This document shows positions 62,521 through 64,000 of a stretch of 64,000 bases of DNA, piece after piece; positions within the stretch are counted from its first letter, which is position 1; every line of letters starts with the position of its first letter. Both the position numbers and the translations under genes were made by a program. The notes beneath the pieces were generated by a model. That model saw only the letters and a program-made list of their open reading frames with translations, ran no database searches and was not told where the DNA came from. The DNA lies in assembly GCA_023953905.1 (NCBI GenBank), contig JAMLJA010000009.1, forward strand, positions 62,001-126,000, in the 5' to 3' direction. This stretch comes from Rhizobiaceae bacterium (GTDB lineage: Bacteria; Pseudomonadota; Alphaproteobacteria; Rhizobiales; Rhizobiaceae).

Positions 62521-64000
62521 TGGACGCTCCCGTCAATCCTGAAACCCAGCGCCGCCAGATGCGCGAACGGTTGCAGGGCATCATTGGCAGGCTCGAAGCC
62601 GAGGCGACCAAGCGCGTCGCCAAAAAGGCCATGATCGAGAAGCGATGGATCGAAGACCTGCTTCAGTATCATGGGCAGTACGACGCCGATACGGCCAAGA
62701 AGCTGAAGGACGCCGAACTCTCCCAACTGTTCATCAACGAGACGCAGCCCAAGACGGACGCCATGTCGGCCCGCCTCATGGATCTTCTGTTCCCGACCGA
62801 TGACAAGAACTGGGGCATTCAGCCGACGCCCGTTCCGTCACTGACGGATGCTGCGGGCGAGGCAGCGGCCAGGAAACAGCAACTGCAACAGCAGATGTCT
62901 GCCGAGGTTGCGATGCAGGGCGAACCTTCGCCCGAGACCATGCAGCAGGCCGATCTTGTCGAACAGGCATCGAAGGCCCTTGAGGACCAGATAGCGGAGG
63001 CCAAGCGCCGCGCCGATCTGATGGCCGAGGAAATTGACGACCAGTTGAAGCAGAGCCTGTACCAGGCCGTGATGCGCGACGTGATCGATTGCGCCGCGAA
63101 ACTTGGCGTTGGCATCGCTAAGGGGCCCGTCACGGGCGACAGGATACGAAAGGGCTGGAAGAAGAACGAAGCAGGCGAATACCAGCTTCAGATGTCCGAG
63201 GGCGATCAGCCATCCATGCGGTTTGTCGACCCATGGGCGTTCTTCCCGGATATGGATGCCAGTTCGATAGATGACGGAGAGGGCAACTTCGAACGTCACC
63301 TGATGAACAAGAAGAAGCTGCGGGCACTGTCAAACCTTCCCGGCTTCGACAAGGACGCCATTCGCACGTTGATCAAGGCAAAGCCGAGGGAGACGGCGCC
63401 GTCATACCTTGCCGATCTGCGCAACATCAATGGCGACAACCAGCAGGTCACGGGCGATCTTTACCATGTGTGGGAATATTCGGGCTGTCTCGATTATGAG
63501 GACATGCGCGACCTTGCCCTTGTCATGGCGACCAACTCGACGGACGATCAGGCCAAGGAATCCTATCTCGCCACCTATGACGATCTGGAAGGCATCGACC
63601 CGCTGACTGAAGTCAATGCGGTGGTATGGTTCTGTCAGGACGAAATCCTGAAGTTCTCGATCTACCCCTATGATTCCGGGGAGTCGCTCTATTCCGTGTT
63701 CTGCCTTGCGCGTGACGAAGCATCGATCTTCGGATACGGCATTCCGTCGATCATGCGCGATCCGCAGCGCTCGTTGAATTCGGCATGGCGCGCCATGATG
63801 GACAATGCCGGTCTTTCGGCAGGTCCGCAGATCGTCATGGACACCAAGGCAATCGAACCGGCGGACGGAAGCTGGAAGATCAGGCCGCGCAAGATCTGGA
63901 AGGTCAAGGACGGCATTCCGAAGGATGCAAGGCCGTTCGAGGTCTTCAATATCCCGACCATGCAGGGCGAGCTTGCCGCGATCGTGGATCTGTCCATGCG
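62520..64000 (+). CDS. Phage portal protein, 3' end beyond window
   Basis: The ATG at 62520 overlaps the terL stop (TGATG). At least 493 residues are visible. The N-terminal helical part contains FINETQPKTDAMSARLMDLL, then LFPTDDKNWGIQPTPVP. Later come FVDPWAFFPDMDASS and GYGIPSIMRDPQRSLNSAWR, typical of podovirus-like portal/head-tail connector proteins. It forms the ring through which DNA enters the capsid. Confidence 0.85.
   Translation, partial: MDAPVNPETQRRQMRERLQGIIGRLEAEATKRVAKKAMIEKRWIEDLLQYHGQYDADTAKKLKDAELSQLFINETQPKTDAMSARLMDLLFPTDDKNWGIQPTPVPSLTDAAGEAAARKQQLQQQMSAEVAMQGEPSPETMQQADLVEQASKALEDQIAEAKRRADLMAEEIDDQLKQSLYQAVMRDVIDCAAKLGVGIAKGPVTGDRIRKGWKKNEAGEYQLQMSEGDQPSMRFVDPWAFFPDMDASSIDDGEGNFERHLMNKKKLRALSNLPGFDKDAIRTLIKAKPRETAPSYLADLRNINGDNQQVTGDLYHVWEYSGCLDYEDMRDLALVMATNSTDDQAKESYLATYDDLEGIDPLTEVNAVVWFCQDEILKFSIYPYDSGESLYSVFCLARDEASIFGYGIPSIMRDPQRSLNSAWRAMMDNAGLSAGPQIVMDTKAIEPADGSWKIRPRKIWKVKDGIPKDARPFEVFNIPTMQGELAAIVDLSM

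Overview
The window comes from an alphaproteobacterium of the order Hyphomicrobiales (Rhizobiales), probably Phyllobacteriaceae-like. The signs are the fabI-fabB-fabA/irr cluster next to pnp, the dnaA-rpsT pair, recF-dnaN-dnaA order, a complete Flp/Tad pilus locus of the rhizobial type, and moderately GC-rich coding DNA. Bases 1 to about 32,040 are ordinary chromosome; bases about 32,100 to the end are the left and central parts of a prophage whose right end lies outside the window.

Chromosome. Bases 1-5,330: the 3' end of pnp, an RsmC-like rRNA methyltransferase, the unsaturated fatty-acid genes fabA, fabB and fabI, and the divergent iron regulator irr. Bases 5,400-10,640: a secreted SH3 protein, a D-2-hydroxyacid dehydrogenase, a periplasmic class II cyclic-nucleotide phosphodiesterase, and an overlapping trio of moeB and the two aconitase X subunits. 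Bases 10,670-19,000: recF, dnaN, dnaA (with a long upstream region holding DnaA boxes), rpsT, an enoyl-CoA hydratase, mutM and deoB. Bases 19,100-32,040: a PhnD-like binding protein, then the Tad pilus genes: two TadE/G-like minor pilins, a small CpaC N-domain protein, the 58-residue Flp pilin, cpaA-cpaB-cpaC-cpaD-cpaE-cpaF-tadB-tadC and the oppositely oriented tadD.

Prophage. A tyrosine integrase abuts tadD. A leftward early operon of about 8.5 kb (40,652 to 32,120), of mostly tiny overlapping genes, carries a HTH/GIY-YIG fusion, an HNH nuclease, the Bet/RecT annealing protein and an alanine-rich repeat protein. An immunity region (40,760-43,100) holds a HigBA-type toxin-antitoxin pair, an S24/LexA-type repressor and Cro. 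Five copies of one 14-bp dyad (ACYGA-N4-TCRGT) form two-site and three-site operators on the leftward and rightward early promoters. The rightward operon encodes an HNH nuclease, a GapR-domain protein, membrane and lipoproteins, a DUF4942 methyltransferase, a DUF1064 nuclease, replication proteins and a protein carrying only DnaA domain IV. DnaA boxes lie just upstream of the replication genes. About 700 bp with no credible gene but many strong nested stems (53,700-54,400) precede the packaging genes.

The packaging region is the most unusual part. The large terminase is split into two genes: an ATPase gene (56,293) and a nuclease gene (61,777), with about 3.9 kb of virion-type genes between them. 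The ATPase gene carries a 283-residue intein exactly in its Walker A motif. Where an intein endonuclease would sit, a separate HNH endonuclease gene with its own ribosome-binding site is encoded on the opposite strand. A further HNH gene is inserted at the start of the nuclease gene, which has been rebuilt downstream as a recoded copy of the same 5' end. A portal gene runs off the end of the window. An orphan BrnA-type ribbon-helix-helix gene diverges from terL across three copies of a 10-bp element.
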